Source: Sphingomonadaceae bacterium 3R27E2-A (GTDB taxonomy: Bacteria > Pseudomonadota > Alphaproteobacteria > Sphingomonadales > Sphingomonadaceae). Taken from it: a stretch of DNA of 64,000 bases. Location: assembly GCA_005503165.1 (NCBI GenBank), contig SCNT01000013.1:46393-110392 (forward strand). The letters run 5' to 3'. Position numbers and translations under genes: made by a program. The notes under the pieces were generated by a model. The model saw only the letters and a program-made list of their open reading frames with translations, was not told the origin of the DNA and ran no database searches. Shown in pieces: positions 35,999 through 43,889 of this stretch (positions are counted from its first letter, which is position 1; each line of letters starts with the position of its first letter).

Positions 35999-37120
35999 CT
36001 ACCCCATCGTGCCCAGGGCAAGCAGCAGCAGCATGAAGGTGATCACCGCCCACAGGCTGAAAAAGAGCAGCAGGCTCGCGCGCACGAGCGCCCCGAAGCG
36101 CGATGAGCGATAGGCCCCGCGCAGCTGGCGGTACATGTGAAAGGGCACGTAGAACATCGCGAGGAAGGTCGCGACATCGCCCACGACGGTCAGGTTGAGC
36201 AGCCGCACCGCGACGAACAGCAGCAGCATGAACGAGATCGAGTAAGTAACGAAGACGAAATGATCATAGGTGTGGAAGCGCCGGCTGAAGGGATAGAGCA
36301 GCCACATGAAGGGCAGCGACAAGGGGATCAGCGCCCAGGCGAATTTATAGGCATTGGCCTGAAGCTTGTACAGGATCAGCGCCGGGTTCGCCAAAGCCTT
36401 CGCCAGCCCCTTGTCGATCGCGGGCACCCCGGTATCGACCTTCAGCCGTGTCAGGAAATCGGCGCTCGTCATCAGCTGATCTTTTGGATCCTCCAGCACG
36501 GGCGGTCCCTTGGCGCGCTCGGCGTCGGTCATCCTGGGCTCGACGCCCAGATAGGCGGCGCCCTTTGCCAGCGTCTCGCGCTCCTCGATCAGCCTTTTCT
36601 TCTCTTCGGCGGTGACGTCCTTCGCCGCCAGCCGCGCGTCGACGCGCCCAATCTCCTCGTCGAAGCTCGCCTCGAGCGCGTTCGAGCGCGTCTGCGCGTC
36701 GGCGGCCCTGGCGATTCCCTCGCCGAGCCCGCCGCCGCTGCCGACCATCGCGAGCACCGCATAGGTCAGGAACACCGCGAACAGGAACAAGGCGAGCGGC
36801 GAGACGAAACGCGCGCGCTCGCCGTGGATATAGCGGCGCGTCAGGTCGCCCGGCCGGCAGGCGAGCAAAGGCAAGGTGTTCCAGATCTTGCCCTCGAAAT
36901 GGAAGATCGCATGAACGAGATCGTGCCCGATCGCGCCGAAGCTGCGGTGGACATCGGCGCGCTGCCCGCAATGGTGGCAGTGCGAGCCTTGCAGACTGGT
37001 ACCGCAATTGAGGCAGCGCAGCCCCTCGTGCGCCGTCTTGTGCCCATGCCCCGGCTCGACCGCGCGCGCCGCCAGCCCCGCGGTCACCGCCGCGCCGATG
37101 CCTTCGATGTCCCCTGTCAT
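35999..37120 (-). CDS. DUF3667 membrane protein with zinc ribbon
   Basis: A 373-aa membrane protein. A zinc ribbon at about residues 30-50 (CLNCGTSLQGSHCHHCGQ) is followed by the family segment FGAIGHDLVHAIFHFEGKIWNTLPLLACRPGDLTRRYIHGERARFVSPLALFLF in order. A charged, helical periplasmic or cytoplasmic loop and four further hydrophobic helices complete it. This layout matches DUF3667 proteins, whose function is unknown. ATG 37120 gives a sensible N-terminus. It lies upstream of the phosphatase on the same strand and is divergent from proA. Confidence 0.85.
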   Translation of the reverse strand: MTGDIEGIGAAVTAGLAARAVEPGHGHKTAHEGLRCLNCGTSLQGSHCHHCGQRADVHRSFGAIGHDLVHAIFHFEGKIWNTLPLLACRPGDLTRRYIHGERARFVSPLALFLFAVFLTYAVLAMVGSGGGLGEGIARAADAQTRSNALEASFDEEIGRVDARLAAKDVTAEEKKRLIEERETLAKGAAYLGVEPRMTDAERAKGPPVLEDPKDQLMTSADFLTRLKVDTGVPAIDKGLAKALANPALILYKLQANAYKFAWALIPLSLPFMWLLYPFSRRFHTYDHFVFVTYSISFMLLLFVAVRLLNLTVVGDVATFLAMFYVPFHMYRQLRGAYRSSRFGALVRASLLLFFSLWAVITFMLLLLALGTMG

Positions 37121-37197
37121 TGCGCTTTGGTAGCAGCGCGCGCCGCGGGCGCAACGGGGACTTTCGCCGCCGGCGCAAAGCATGATAGGGGCGCCGC

Positions 37198-38478
37198 ATG
37201 ACCGCCAAGGCCCATCTGTCCGCCGTTCCCGATGCCGACGCGCTGATCGCCGACATGGGCGCGCGCGCGCGCGCCGCCGCGAAGCGCCTCGCGGTGGTAC
37301 CGACCTCCGACAAGGCTGCGGGGCTGCGTGCCGCCGCGGCGCAATTGCGGCTGCGCGCCGACGCGATCCTCGACGCGAACCGCCGCGACATGGCGGCGGG
37401 CAAGGGGGCGGGCCTGTCGGCGGCGATGCTCGACCGGCTGCGGCTCGACGACGCAAGGCTCGGCGGAATCGCCGACGCGGTCGAGGCGGTCGCGGCGCTG
37501 CCCGACCCCGTCGGCATGGAAATCGACCGCGCGGCGCGGCCCAACGGGATGGAACTCAGCCGCGTTCGCGTGCCGCTCGGCGTCGTCGGCATCATCTACG
37601 AGAGCCGCCCCAACGTCACCGCCGACGCCGCCGCCCTCGGCCTGATGTCGGGCAATGCGGTGATCCTGCGCGGCGGCAGCGAGGCGGTGCAGAGCAATCG
37701 CGCGATCCATGCGGCGCTCGCCGCGGGGCTCGCCTCGGTGGGCCTGCCCGCCGATGCGGTGCAGCTGGTTCCGACGCAGGACCGCGCCGCGGTCGGCGCG
37801 CTGCTGCGCGCGCAGGGGCTGGTCGACATCATCGTGCCCAGAGGCGGCAAGAGCCTCGTCGCGCGCGTGCAGGACGAGGCGCGCGTGCCCGTGCTCGCGC
37901 ATCTCGACGGGATCAACCATCTCTATATCGACGGCGCCGCCGATCCCGCCAAGGCGGTTGCGCTGGCGGTCAACGCCAAGATGCGCCGCACCGGGGTCTG
38001 CGGCGCGACCGAGACGATCCTGATCGACCGCGCTTATGATGCGCCGCTTGCCATCGTCGATGCGCTGGTCAAAGCCGGCTGCGAGGTGCGCGGCGACAAG
38101 GAGATCGCGGCGCTGAGCCCGCATGTTACCCCCGCGAGCGCCAACGACTGGGACTGCGAATATCTCGACGCGATCGTGTCCATTGCGATGGTCGGCGGTC
38201 TCGAGGGCGCGCTCGCGCATATCGACGCGCATTCGAGCAAGCACACCGACGCGGTCGTCACCGAGGACGCCGCCGTCGCCGCACGCTTCCTCGCCGAGGT
38301 CGACAGCGCGATCGTGATGCACAACGCCTCGACGCAGTTCGCCGACGGCGGCGAATTCGGGCTGGGCGCCGAAATCGGCATCGCGACGGGGCGGCTGCAC
38401 GCGCGCGGTCCGGTGGCGCTCGAAGGGCTCACGACCTACAAATGGCTGGTGCGGGGGAGCGGGCAGGTGCGGCCTTGA
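37198..38478 (+). CDS. proA: Gamma-glutamyl phosphate reductase
   Basis: A 426-aa enzyme for the second step of proline synthesis (gamma-glutamyl phosphate to glutamate semialdehyde, NADPH). The catalytic Cys268 is in KMRRTGVCGATET, with VGIIYESRPNVTADAA, NAVILRGGSEA and PRGGKSLVARVQ around the substrate and cofactor sites. ATG 37198 fits family length. It heads a string of genes (toxin-antitoxin pair, nadD, rsfS, rlmH, envC, ctpA, dsbB) on one strand. Confidence 0.97.
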   Translation: MTAKAHLSAVPDADALIADMGARARAAAKRLAVVPTSDKAAGLRAAAAQLRLRADAILDANRRDMAAGKGAGLSAAMLDRLRLDDARLGGIADAVEAVAALPDPVGMEIDRAARPNGMELSRVRVPLGVVGIIYESRPNVTADAAALGLMSGNAVILRGGSEAVQSNRAIHAALAAGLASVGLPADAVQLVPTQDRAAVGALLRAQGLVDIIVPRGGKSLVARVQDEARVPVLAHLDGINHLYIDGAADPAKAVALAVNAKMRRTGVCGATETILIDRAYDAPLAIVDALVKAGCEVRGDKEIAALSPHVTPASANDWDCEYLDAIVSIAMVGGLEGALAHIDAHSSKHTDAVVTEDAAVAARFLAEVDSAIVMHNASTQFADGGEFGLGAEIGIATGRLHARGPVALEGLTTYKWLVRGSGQVRP

Positions 38479-38485
38479 ATCAGAT

Positions 38486-38510
38486 GTATACAAATGATAC
38501 ACTGCGATAC
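38486..38510 (+). promoter_or_regulatory. Repeated GATAC/GTAT operator before the antitoxin gene
   Basis: GTAT-ACAAATG-ATAC (38486-38500) is an imperfect palindrome, and GATAC recurs 10 bp later (38506-38510), just before the ATG. One-turn-spaced short repeats are typical operators of ribbon-helix-helix antitoxins, which repress their own operon. The stretch is AT-rich against its surroundings, so it may hold the promoter too. Confidence 0.5.
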
Positions 38511-38765
38511 ATGACCAAGCATGCCGTCATCTCTGCCCGTATCGACGCCGATCTTCTCGCCAAGCTGGATCGGATCGCAGCATTCAACGAGCGCAGCCGC
38601 GCTTGGGTGATCAGCCGCCTCCTCGACAGCGCCGCGACGAAGGAGTTGGAGTTCGTCGAATTCATTCAGGTCGGGCTGGATGATATCGCGGCGGGCCGCG
38701 TCGTCCCGCACGAACAGGTGGTCGCCGAAATCGAGGCACGTATCGCGGGGCGCAAAGCAGCTTGA
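38511..38765 (+). CDS. Ribbon-helix-helix antitoxin (CopG/ParD type)
   Basis: An 84-aa protein with an N-terminal ribbon-helix-helix: HAVISARIDADLLAKLDRIAAFNERSRAWVISRLLD has the beta strand, helix A and helix B pattern of CopG/Arc-fold repressors. The C-terminal part (FVEFIQVGLDDIAAGRVVPHEQVVAEIEAR) would wrap the toxin. ATG 38511 starts immediately after the putative operator; an upstream ATG at 38484 would put the operator inside the gene. Its TGA overlaps the toxin ATG. Confidence 0.85.
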   Translation: MTKHAVISARIDADLLAKLDRIAAFNERSRAWVISRLLDSAATKELEFVEFIQVGLDDIAAGRVVPHEQVVAEIEARIAGRKAA

Positions 38766-39049
38766 TGCGGCTGCAATGGGCGGATACCGCCCACGAAGAA
38801 CTTTTTCGAGCCGCCGACTTTCTTGACGACGAAGGCATGGGTTCAAGCGCCAAAATGCTGGAGGCTGTTCTTTCGGCCACCAACCTTTTGGTCCAGCATC
38901 CCCAGGTCGGCCCGGCGATCATGGGGTCGCGGATCAGGAAGTGGCCCGTCGCCGACCATCCATTCCTGTTGCTGTATGAAGTTGACCGACATGCGATCAC
39001 CATCGTGCGCTTCGTCCACAACCGCAGCGACTGGCAGTCGCTCCTTTGA
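38765..39049 (+). CDS. RelE/ParE family toxin
   Basis: A 94-aa protein of the RelE/ParE fold: LQWADTAHEELFRAADFLDDEG, then HPQVGPAIMGSRIRKWPVADHPFLLLYEVDRHAITIVRFVHNRSDW in sequence. The IRKWPV ... FLLLYEV ... IVRFVHNR pattern is typical of ParE/RelE strands. It lies directly after the antitoxin (TGATG overlap), so this is a type II toxin-antitoxin module. Whether it hits gyrase or mRNA is not decidable. Its stop overlaps the TTG start of nadD. Confidence 0.87.
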   Translation: MRLQWADTAHEELFRAADFLDDEGMGSSAKMLEAVLSATNLLVQHPQVGPAIMGSRIRKWPVADHPFLLLYEVDRHAITIVRFVHNRSDWQSLL

Positions 39050-39699
39050 TCACCACCGGCCTCCTCGGCGGCAGCTTCAACCCTGCCCACGGCGGGCATC
39101 GGGTGGTCAGCCTCAACGCGATCGACGCGCTCGGGCTCGACGAGCTTTGGTGGCTTGTCTCGCCCGGCAATCCGCTCAAGCCCGCCAGGGGCATGGCGCC
39201 CCTCCCCGCGCGGCTCGGTTCGGCGCAGAGCGCGGCGCGGCGCTCGCCGATTCGCGCCACGGCGATCGAAGCCGAACTCGGGACGCGCTACACCGTCGAC
39301 ACGCTCAAAAAGCTGGTGCGCCGCTACCCCAACCGGCGCTTCATCTGGATCATGGGCGCCGACAATCTCGCCCAGCTGCCCCGCTGGCGCGACTGGCGGG
39401 GGATCGCGCGGTTGATGCCGATTGCGGTTGTCGCGCGTCCGGGCTATAATGGCCGCACCCATGCTGCAGAGGCGATGGGTTGGCTTCGGCGCTTCGTCCG
39501 GCCCGGCGACCAGAAACTTCACTGGACGGACTGGAGACCGCCTGCCCTCGTGTTCCTGCGATTTTCGCCCGACGTGCGATCCGCAACTGCAATACGGCAG
39601 GCCAACCCCCGCTGGTTCGAGAGCTATGCTGGCCGCGCGATGCGCGACCCGCTGACGCATTCGCGCCTGGCAGCGCATGAAAGGAATGAAAAAGCTTGA
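39046..39699 (+). CDS. nadD: Nicotinate-nucleotide adenylyltransferase
   Basis: A 217-aa enzyme that adenylates nicotinate mononucleotide in NAD synthesis. The nucleotide-binding motif GGSFNPAHGGHR is at residues 8-19, and RYTVDTLKKL and FIWIMGADNLAQLPRWRDWR are family signatures. The only start compatible with the N-terminus is TTG 39046, which overlaps the toxin TGA. The gene runs into rsfS with a TTGA overlap. Confidence 0.93.
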   Translation: MITTGLLGGSFNPAHGGHRVVSLNAIDALGLDELWWLVSPGNPLKPARGMAPLPARLGSAQSAARRSPIRATAIEAELGTRYTVDTLKKLVRRYPNRRFIWIMGADNLAQLPRWRDWRGIARLMPIAVVARPGYNGRTHAAEAMGWLRRFVRPGDQKLHWTDWRPPALVFLRFSPDVRSATAIRQANPRWFESYAGRAMRDPLTHSRLAAHERNEKA

Positions 39700-40091
39700 T
39701 AGCCGCCAGTAAGGATGCCGCGCCCGGCGCCGCACCGAACGACAGCGTGGATGCGCTCCACGCGCTGATCCTCCACCAGCTGGACGAGGACCAGGCCCAG
39801 GAAACCATCTCCATCCCGCTTGCCGGCAAGAGCAGCATCGCCGACCATATGGTGATCGCGAGCGGCCGTTCGACGCGCCATGTCTCGGCGATCGCCGACA
39901 AGCTGGCGCAGCGCATCAAGCAGGAAGCGGGCCGCCTCGTCCGCGTCGAGGGCCTGCCCAACGCCGACTGGGTGCTGATCGATGCCGGCGACGTCATCGT
40001 CCACCTGTTCCGTCCCGAGGTACGCAGCTTCTACAACCTCGAGCGCATGTGGTCGTTCGGCGACGCGCCGCCGGTGACCGCGGTAAATTGA
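39696..40091 (+). CDS. rsfS: Ribosome silencing factor RsfS
   Basis: A 131-aa protein that binds ribosomal protein L14 and blocks subunit joining in starvation. It shows HQLDEDQAQETISIPLAGKSSIADHMVIASGRSTRHVSAIADKL and GDVIVHLFRPEVRSFYNLERMW in order, the family core. The start is a TTG at 39696 with AAAGGAATG upstream, overlapping the nadD stop. Standard neighbour of nadD and rlmH. Confidence 0.93.
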   Translation: MIAASKDAAPGAAPNDSVDALHALILHQLDEDQAQETISIPLAGKSSIADHMVIASGRSTRHVSAIADKLAQRIKQEAGRLVRVEGLPNADWVLIDAGDVIVHLFRPEVRSFYNLERMWSFGDAPPVTAVN

Positions 40092-40123
40092 CGCCGCCAC
40101 CGCTTAGCGGTTAGGCGGCGTCC

Positions 40124-40552
40124 ATGCTGCTGCACATCATCGCGCGGGGACGCATCGGGCGGTCCCCCGAGGCCGAGCTGGTCGAGCGCTATATGAAGCG
40201 CCTGACCTGGCCGCAGAAGATCAGCGAATTACCCGACACCGGGGGCAAGGTCCCAGCCGCGGCGCCCGGCAGCCGCACCATATTGCTCGACGAAACGGGC
40301 GAACAGATCAGCTCGCTCGACCTTGCCAAACTCCTCGAACGCTGGCGCGACGACGGCGTGCGCGAGACGCGCTTCTGCCTCGGCGCCGCCGACGGCTTCA
40401 CCCCCGAAGAGCGCAAGCAGGCGGACAAGGCGATCGCCTTCGGCCGGGCGACCTGGCCGCACCTGATGGCGCGCGCGATGCTCGCCGAACAATTGTGGCG
40501 CGCGACCAGCATCATCGCCGGCCACCCCTATCACCGCGAGGGCCAGCAATGA
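40124..40552 (+). CDS. rlmH: 23S rRNA (pseudouridine1915-N3)-methyltransferase RlmH
   Basis: A 142-aa SPOUT-fold methyltransferase that modifies helix 69 of 23S rRNA. It begins MLLHIIARGRIGRSPEAELVERYMKR, holds the SAM loop region FCLGAADGF (the usual form is GGADG, so one Gly is Ala here) and ends with AGHPYHREGQQ, the conserved C-terminal motif. Its TGA overlaps the envC-like ATG. Confidence 0.93.
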   Translation: MLLHIIARGRIGRSPEAELVERYMKRLTWPQKISELPDTGGKVPAAAPGSRTILLDETGEQISSLDLAKLLERWRDDGVRETRFCLGAADGFTPEERKQADKAIAFGRATWPHLMARAMLAEQLWRATSIIAGHPYHREGQQ

Positions 40553-41763
40553 GGCGCGCCCTCGCCCTGCCCGCGCTGCTGCTCGCGCTCGCGGGAGGCG
40601 CGTTTGCAGCGGCGCAGAACGACGTCTTCGACCCCGAGGCGATCGCCGCCGCCGAACGCCAGCAACTCGTCACCGCGAAACAGCAGTCGCGCGAGGCGAT
40701 GGCGCGCAGCGCCGCGCTCGAACGCCAGGCGCAGGCGGCGACCGACGCCGCCGACCGGCTGAAGAAGCGCAGCGCGGCGCTCGCGGCGCGCATCCAGTCG
40801 GCCGAGGCCGATATCAGCGCGGGCGAGGCGCGCGTCGCCTTGGTCGGCCGCCGGCTCGCGGCGCAGCGCGCGGCGCTCGCCGAACAGGAGGCGCCGCTGC
40901 TCGAACTCGCCGCCTCGCTCCAGCAACTCTCGCGCCAGCCGCCGGTGAGCGTGCTCGCGCAGCCGGGCTCGCTCTCCGACATGGTGCATGCCCGCGCGGT
41001 GCTCGACGCGGTGATGCCGGTGATCGAACGCCGCACCGCCGGCGTCCGCCGCGAACTCGCCGCGCTGCGCGAAACGCGGCGGCAGCAGTCGGTCGCCCTC
41101 GTCGCGCTCGCCGCGAGCAAGAAGCAGCTCGCGGCGCGCCGCGACGAGCTGACGCGGCTCGAGAATGAGGGCCGCCTCCGCTCGCGCGACCTGATGAGCA
41201 GCGCCGCGCTCGAGGCCGACCGCGCCGTCGGACTGGGCGAAAAGGCGCGCGACATCGTCGAACTGATGGACACGCTCGAGACCGACGCCGGCGTGCGCGC
41301 CGAACTCGCCGCGCTGGCGGGCCCCGTCGCGCGCCCGCGCAACCCCGCGAGCGGCAACCCCGCTTCCGCCCCCCCGCCAACCGCCGAAGCCGAACTGACC
41401 GAGGGGGCGTACCGCCTGCCCGTCGTCGGGCGCATCGTCGCCGGGCTGGGCGAGGTCGACGACAGCGGCGTGCGCTCGCGCGGCATCACCATCGCCGCGC
41501 GCCCCGGCGGCCAGGTCGTCGCGCCCGCGCCCGGGCGCGTCAGCTTTGCCCGCGACTATCGCGGCTATGGCAAGATCGTCATCATCGACCATGGCGGCGG
41601 CTGGACCTCGCTGCTCACCGGAATGATCGCCCTGTCGGCGAGCGTCGGCGACAATGTCGACGCCGGCGCCCCGATCGGCCGCGCAGGCGCCGACGACGCC
41701 TTCATCACCGTCGAATTGCGCCGCGCCGGACGTCCCGTCGACATCGCCTCGATGCTGGGCTGA
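40549..41763 (+). CDS. Murein hydrolase activator EnvC-like (degenerate LytM)
   Basis: A 404-aa periplasmic protein. A signal peptide (LALPALLLALAGGAFA) is followed by a long coiled coil (about 30-260) rich in Ala, Arg and Glu and a C-terminal M23/LytM domain (GGQVVAPAPGRVSFARDYRGYGKIVIIDHGGGW). The second zinc motif is lost: where active enzymes have YAHL, this one has LTGM. As in EnvC, the domain should therefore activate amidases rather than cut peptidoglycan. ATG 40549 overlaps the rlmH stop. Confidence 0.88.
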   Translation: MRRALALPALLLALAGGAFAAAQNDVFDPEAIAAAERQQLVTAKQQSREAMARSAALERQAQAATDAADRLKKRSAALAARIQSAEADISAGEARVALVGRRLAAQRAALAEQEAPLLELAASLQQLSRQPPVSVLAQPGSLSDMVHARAVLDAVMPVIERRTAGVRRELAALRETRRQQSVALVALAASKKQLAARRDELTRLENEGRLRSRDLMSSAALEADRAVGLGEKARDIVELMDTLETDAGVRAELAALAGPVARPRNPASGNPASAPPPTAEAELTEGAYRLPVVGRIVAGLGEVDDSGVRSRGITIAARPGGQVVAPAPGRVSFARDYRGYGKIVIIDHGGGWTSLLTGMIALSASVGDNVDAGAPIGRAGADDAFITVELRRAGRPVDIASMLG

Positions 41764-41895
41764 ACGCGGCCCGTTAATCCCCCGTTTCGCTGCTGTCCTC
41801 TATCGGGATGCGCCGCTTGACGCCCCGGACAATGCATAGGAATATGGCTTACCGGGGATAGTAGGCGCTGACTCCGCCAAGGCTGAAAGACGATC

Positions 41896-43293
41896 ATGAC
41901 CGAAACGACCAACAAACCCGTGTCGACGAAGCGCCGTTTCGCGCTGTGGCAGGGCGCCGCCGCGCTCAGCACGCTCGCGCTGGTGCCGCTCGCGACGGGG
42001 GCGATGGCGACCGTCGACACCGCGACGACCGACGAGATTTCGCGCTTCATGGACGTGTTCCTCGAGGTGCGCTCGAACTATGTCGAGCCGGTCGACGATT
42101 CGAAACTGATCGAGGGCGCGATCAACGGCATGCTCGCCAGTCTCGACCCGCATTCGGGCTATCTCGACGCGCGCGGCTTCTCGAACCTGCGCACCCAGAC
42201 CGACGGCGAATATGGCGGGCTCGGCCTCTCGGTCACGATGGAAGACGGCGTCGTGAAGGTGATCGCGCCGACCGCCGACACCCCCGCCGACAAGGCCGGG
42301 ATCAAGGCCGGCGATTATATCACGCACATCAACAAGGAACTGATCTTCGGCCTCACCCTCGACGAGGCGGTCGAACAGATGCGTGGGCGTCCGGGCACCA
42401 AGATCGATATCACGGTCGTGCGCGAGGGCCAGGACAAGCCGATGGAACTCACGCTCACGCGCGAGATCATCGACCTCAAGCCCGTCAAATGGGAGGTGAA
42501 GGGCGACGTCGGCGTGCTGACCGTGACCAGCTTCTCGGCCGACGCGACCACCGACCTGCGCGCCGCGATGCTGTCGGTCGAAAAATCGCTGGGCAAAAAG
42601 CCGCGCGGCTGGGTGCTCGACCTGCGTTCGAACCCCGGCGGGCTGCTCGACGAGGCGGTCGGGATCAGCGACCTTTTCCTCGAACGCGGCGAGATCGTCT
42701 CGCAGCGCGGCCGCCGCAAGGGCGACATCGAACGCTATTTCGCCGAGCCCGGCGACCTCGCCGGCGGCGCGCCGGTGATCGTGCTGATCGACGCCGGTTC
42801 GGCCTCGGCCTCCGAAATCGTCGCGGGCGCGCTCCAGGACCAGCATCGCGCGGTGGTGATGGGCGAGCGCAGCTTCGGCAAGGGATCGGTGCAGACGGTG
42901 CTGCCGCTGACCGACACGACCGCGCTGCGGCTGACCACGGCGCGCTATTTCACGCCGTCGGGGCGCAGCGTGCAGGAGGGCGGGATCGAACCCGACATCC
43001 GCGTGCCGCAGCTGTCGGACCCCGATTACAAGGATCGGCCGCGGTTCCGCGAGAGCGATTTGCGCCGTCACCTCGTCAACGAGAAAAAGGTCGACAACAG
43101 CCTGCTCGAAAAGGACGAGAAGGACGATCCGCGCTTCACCGCGACCGCCGAGGAATTGAAGGCCAAGGGCATCGACGATTTCCAGCTGAACTATGCGCTG
43201 CAGACGATCGGCCGGATCAACCCCGCGGCGCGCATGGCCCAGTCGGCCAAGACGCCGGCAAAGCCCGCCGCCAAGCCGGTGCGCCGCAACTGA
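41896..43293 (+). CDS. ctpA: C-terminal processing peptidase, S41 family
   Basis: A 465-aa exported serine protease. The N-terminus (KRRFALWQGAAALSTLALVPLATGA) is a signal or anchor. A PDZ domain (about 95-185: GLGLSVTMEDGVVKVIAPTADTPADKAGIKAGD region) precedes the S41 core with the nucleophile segment GSASASEI (301-308) and Lys329 in FGKGSVQ. It likely trims envelope proteins and works alongside the EnvC-like activator. The 132-bp gap before it contains no other gene. Confidence 0.93.
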   Translation: MTETTNKPVSTKRRFALWQGAAALSTLALVPLATGAMATVDTATTDEISRFMDVFLEVRSNYVEPVDDSKLIEGAINGMLASLDPHSGYLDARGFSNLRTQTDGEYGGLGLSVTMEDGVVKVIAPTADTPADKAGIKAGDYITHINKELIFGLTLDEAVEQMRGRPGTKIDITVVREGQDKPMELTLTREIIDLKPVKWEVKGDVGVLTVTSFSADATTDLRAAMLSVEKSLGKKPRGWVLDLRSNPGGLLDEAVGISDLFLERGEIVSQRGRRKGDIERYFAEPGDLAGGAPVIVLIDAGSASASEIVAGALQDQHRAVVMGERSFGKGSVQTVLPLTDTTALRLTTARYFTPSGRSVQEGGIEPDIRVPQLSDPDYKDRPRFRESDLRRHLVNEKKVDNSLLEKDEKDDPRFTATAEELKAKGIDDFQLNYALQTIGRINPAARMAQSAKTPAKPAAKPVRRN

Positions 43294-43314
43294 GCCGGTT
43301 TTAAGGGGTCCGAC

Positions 43315-43791
43315 ATGCTGAACTCGCGCATCGCCGCGCCGCTGGTCGCGCTCGCGGCGCCGTTGCTGCTCTACGGCGGCGCTTTGGTATCGCAGTTCGG
43401 CTTCGGGCTGCATCCGTGCGAAATGTGCTATTGGCAGCGCTGGCCGCACCAGGCGGCGATCATATTGGCGCTGCTCGCCCTGCTGCTACGCGGCAAAGAC
43501 GGCGTGATGCGCGCCTTCACGCTGCTGGCCGCGCTCGCGATCGCGATCAGCGGCGGCATCGGCGTCTTTCATGCCGGGGTCGAATATGGCTGGTGGGAAG
43601 GGCTGACGACGTGCAGTTCGACCGGCAGCGGCCCGGTGACGCTCGACAGCATCATGAATGCGCCGATCGTCCGCTGCGACGTCCCGCAATGGACGCTGGG
43701 GCCGCTTTCACTGGCCGGGCTCAACGCGATCTTCTCGTTCGGCGCAGCGGCGTTGATCGTCCGCTCGCTGCGCCGGACGGCGGCCGCCTAG
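43315..43791 (+). CDS. dsbB: Disulfide bond formation protein B
   Basis: A 158-aa inner-membrane protein that reoxidises DsbA with quinone. The first active pair is Cys35-Cys38 in HPCEMCYWQRW, the second Cys100 and Cys121 in the periplasmic loop (GLTTCSSTG ... IVRCDVPQW). Four transmembrane helices are evident. It follows ctpA by 21 bp, so they are probably co-transcribed. Confidence 0.92.
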   Translation: MLNSRIAAPLVALAAPLLLYGGALVSQFGFGLHPCEMCYWQRWPHQAAIILALLALLLRGKDGVMRAFTLLAALAIAISGGIGVFHAGVEYGWWEGLTTCSSTGSGPVTLDSIMNAPIVRCDVPQWTLGPLSLAGLNAIFSFGAAALIVRSLRRTAAA

Positions 43792-43800
43792 AGAGCGTTC

Positions 43801-43888
43801 GGTTTTGATTGGATCAAAACCGGCACTCCGGATTTTTGTTCTTCCGTGATTTCCGGGCCGTGAAATGTTCCATTTCACTCGAAATCAC
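43801..43888. repeat. Two nested/tandem palindromes between convergent dsbB and the CHAT gene
   Basis: GGTTTTGAT-TGG-ATCAAAACC (43801-43821) is a perfect palindrome. It is followed by a nested pair: outer GTGATTTC/GAAATCAC (43846-43853/43881-43888) and inner GTGAAATG/CATTTCAC (43860-43867/43871-43878). The AT-rich composition is unlike the flanks. It may be a two-way terminator or a dispersed repeat; the CHAT gene stop is 2 bp away. Confidence 0.7.
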
Positions 43889-43889
43889 T

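Noticed and set aside
38484..38510. Upstream ATG (38484) as antitoxin start
   Set aside because: It would place the GATAC/GTAT operator within the coding region and has no ribosome site; ATG 38511 fits the RHH family N-terminus.
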